Assembly: GCA_018826895.1 (NCBI GenBank)
Contig: JAHJYA010000021.1
Coordinates: 1-63,550, forward strand
Reading direction: 5' to 3'
Origin: Gammaproteobacteria bacterium
GTDB taxonomy: Bacteria > Pseudomonadota > Gammaproteobacteria > Pseudomonadales > Pseudomonadaceae
DNA: 63,550 bases
The position numbers and the translations under genes are program-made. Position 1 is the first letter of the stretch. The number at the start of each line of letters is the position of its first letter. The notes beneath the pieces were generated by a model, which saw only the letters and a list, made by a program, of their open reading frames with translations, had not been told where the DNA came from and searched no databases. Below are positions 62,781 to 63,550 of this stretch, piece after piece.

Positions 62781-62805
62781 AAAACCCGGCGCGAGGCCGG
62801 GTTTT
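62781..62805. terminator. Rho-independent terminator after pntB
   Basis: AAAACCCGGC pairs with GCCGGGTTTT around GCGAG. On the minus strand it follows the pntB stop by 17 bases and ends in a T-run. Confidence 0.9.
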
Positions 62806-62821
62806 GTTCATTCAGCAGGTG

Positions 62822-63550
62822 TTACTCAACCGCTTTGACCATGTCCTCAATGACCTTCTTGGCGTCGCCGAAGACCATCATGGTCTTGTCCATATAGAAC
62901 AGTTCGTTGTCCAGGCCGGCGTAGCCGCTGGCCATCGAGCGCTTGTTGACGATCACGGTCTTGGCCTTGTAGGCCTCGAGAATTGGCATGCCGGCGATCG
63001 GTGACTTCGGATCATTCTTCGCCGCCGGGTTAACCACGTCGTTGGCGCCTAGCACCAGCACCACGTCGGCCTGGCCGAACTCCGAGTTGATGTCGTCCAT
63101 TTCGAACACTTGCTCGTAAGGCACTTCGGCCTCGGCCAGCAGCACGTTCATGTGGCCCGGCATACGCCCGGCAACCGGGTGGATCGCGTACTTCACGGTG
63201 ACGCCACGATGGGTCAGCTTCTCAGCCAACTCCATCAGCGCGTGCTGAGCACGGGCTACCGCCAGGCCGTAGCCCGGAACGATGATCACGGTGTCGGCGT
63301 TGGTCAGCAGGAAGGCCGCGTCGTCGCTTGAACCGGACTTAACCGGGCGCGCTTCCTTGGTGCCAGCTGGGCCGGCTTCTTCGGTCGCACCACCGAAACC
63401 ACCTAGGATCACGTTAAAGAACGAGCGGTTCATCGCCTTGCACATGATGTACGAGAGGATCGCGCCGCTCGAACCCACTAGCGAACCGGCGATGATCAGC
63501 ATCGAGTTGTTCAGCGAGAAGCCGATACCGGCCGCCGCCCAGCCCGAGTA
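62822..63550 (-). CDS. pntB: NAD(P) transhydrogenase subunit beta PntB, C-terminal part
   Basis: The gene enters from beyond the window edge; 242 codons are visible, reading in frame from 63550 ([16 protein letters not shown]...) to the stop at 62822. The last membrane segment ([27 protein letters not shown]) leads into the cytoplasmic NADP-binding domain III, with [45 protein letters not shown] and [14 protein letters not shown]. PntAB couples proton entry to NADPH formation. Confidence 0.95.
   Translation of the reverse strand, partial: YSGWAAAGIGFSLNNSMLIIAGSLVGSSGAILSYIMCKAMNRSFFNVILGGFGGATEEAGPAGTKEARPVKSGSSDDAAFLLTNADTVIIVPGYGLAVARAQHALMELAEKLTHRGVTVKYAIHPVAGRMPGHMNVLLAEAEVPYEQVFEMDDINSEFGQADVVLVLGANDVVNPAAKNDPKSPIAGMPILEAYKAKTVIVNKRSMASGYAGLDNELFYMDKTMMVFGDAKKVIEDMVKAVE

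Overview
The window is about 63.5 kb of GC-rich chromosomal DNA from a gamma-proteobacterium, almost certainly a Pseudomonas. The evidence is gene content and order: metQ-metI-metN, znuBC-zur/znuA, thrB, a DUF2782 gene, polA, a small-RNA locus, engB, cytochromes c5 and c4, dsbA, an EEP-family phosphatase, a DgcP-like diguanylate cyclase, ampDh2, kinB-algB and ivy follow the same order as the origin-proximal PA5505-to-PA5481 region of P. aeruginosa PAO1, as I recall it. Class II nrdJab, which lies between thrB and znuA in PAO1, is absent here. The species cannot be fixed from the sequence alone. No rRNA, tRNA, CRISPR, prophage or insertion sequence was seen.

Layout. 0.2-4.8 kb: peptide/nickel-type ABC importer with a fused double ATPase. 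5-7.5 kb: methionine importer. 7.6-11.2 kb: zinc uptake and Zur. 11.2-15.5 kb: thrB and polA. 15.6-15.7 kb: an ErsA-like sRNA with a sigma22 (AlgU) promoter. 15.8-24.2 kb: engB, cytochromes, dsbA, dgcP, CRY-DASH photolyase, MarC-type protein and amidase. 24.4-31.5 kb: a signalling block (two hybrid kinases, CheR, receiver-less CheB, two lone receivers) that sits between ampDh2 and kinB. 31.6-37 kb: kinB-algB flanked on both sides by small-protein operons. 37-46.5 kb: a SpmAB fusion, a chemoreceptor, a TRAP-TAXI transporter and an MFS symporter. 46.6-55.3 kb: recCBD. 55.3-63.5 kb: TerC, CitMHS, AEC carrier, GFA protein, a DUF4105 protein with two DUF2388 genes, DUF1127, and the 3' part of pntB running off the window edge.

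The most interesting system is at 31.6-37 kb. Two small exported proteins (84 and 82 aa) both end in Trp-Val-Phe, the C-terminal signal by which MucE activates the AlgW protease in P. aeruginosa. Each gene is preceded by a near-consensus sigma54 promoter. About 80 bp further upstream is a pair of TCGTGCA-type sites, 31-32 bp apart in both copies. The gene pair between them encodes AlgB, a sigma54 activator with an intact GAFTGA loop, and KinB. I infer a circuit in which KinB/AlgB plus RpoN drives WVF peptides, these activate AlgW, MucA is degraded and AlgU is released. It would give a molecular link for the reported AlgB-, RpoN- and AlgW-dependent mucoidy of kinB mutants. The downstream ivy lysozyme-inhibitor gene and the AlgU-type promoter of the ErsA-like RNA fit an envelope-stress theme.
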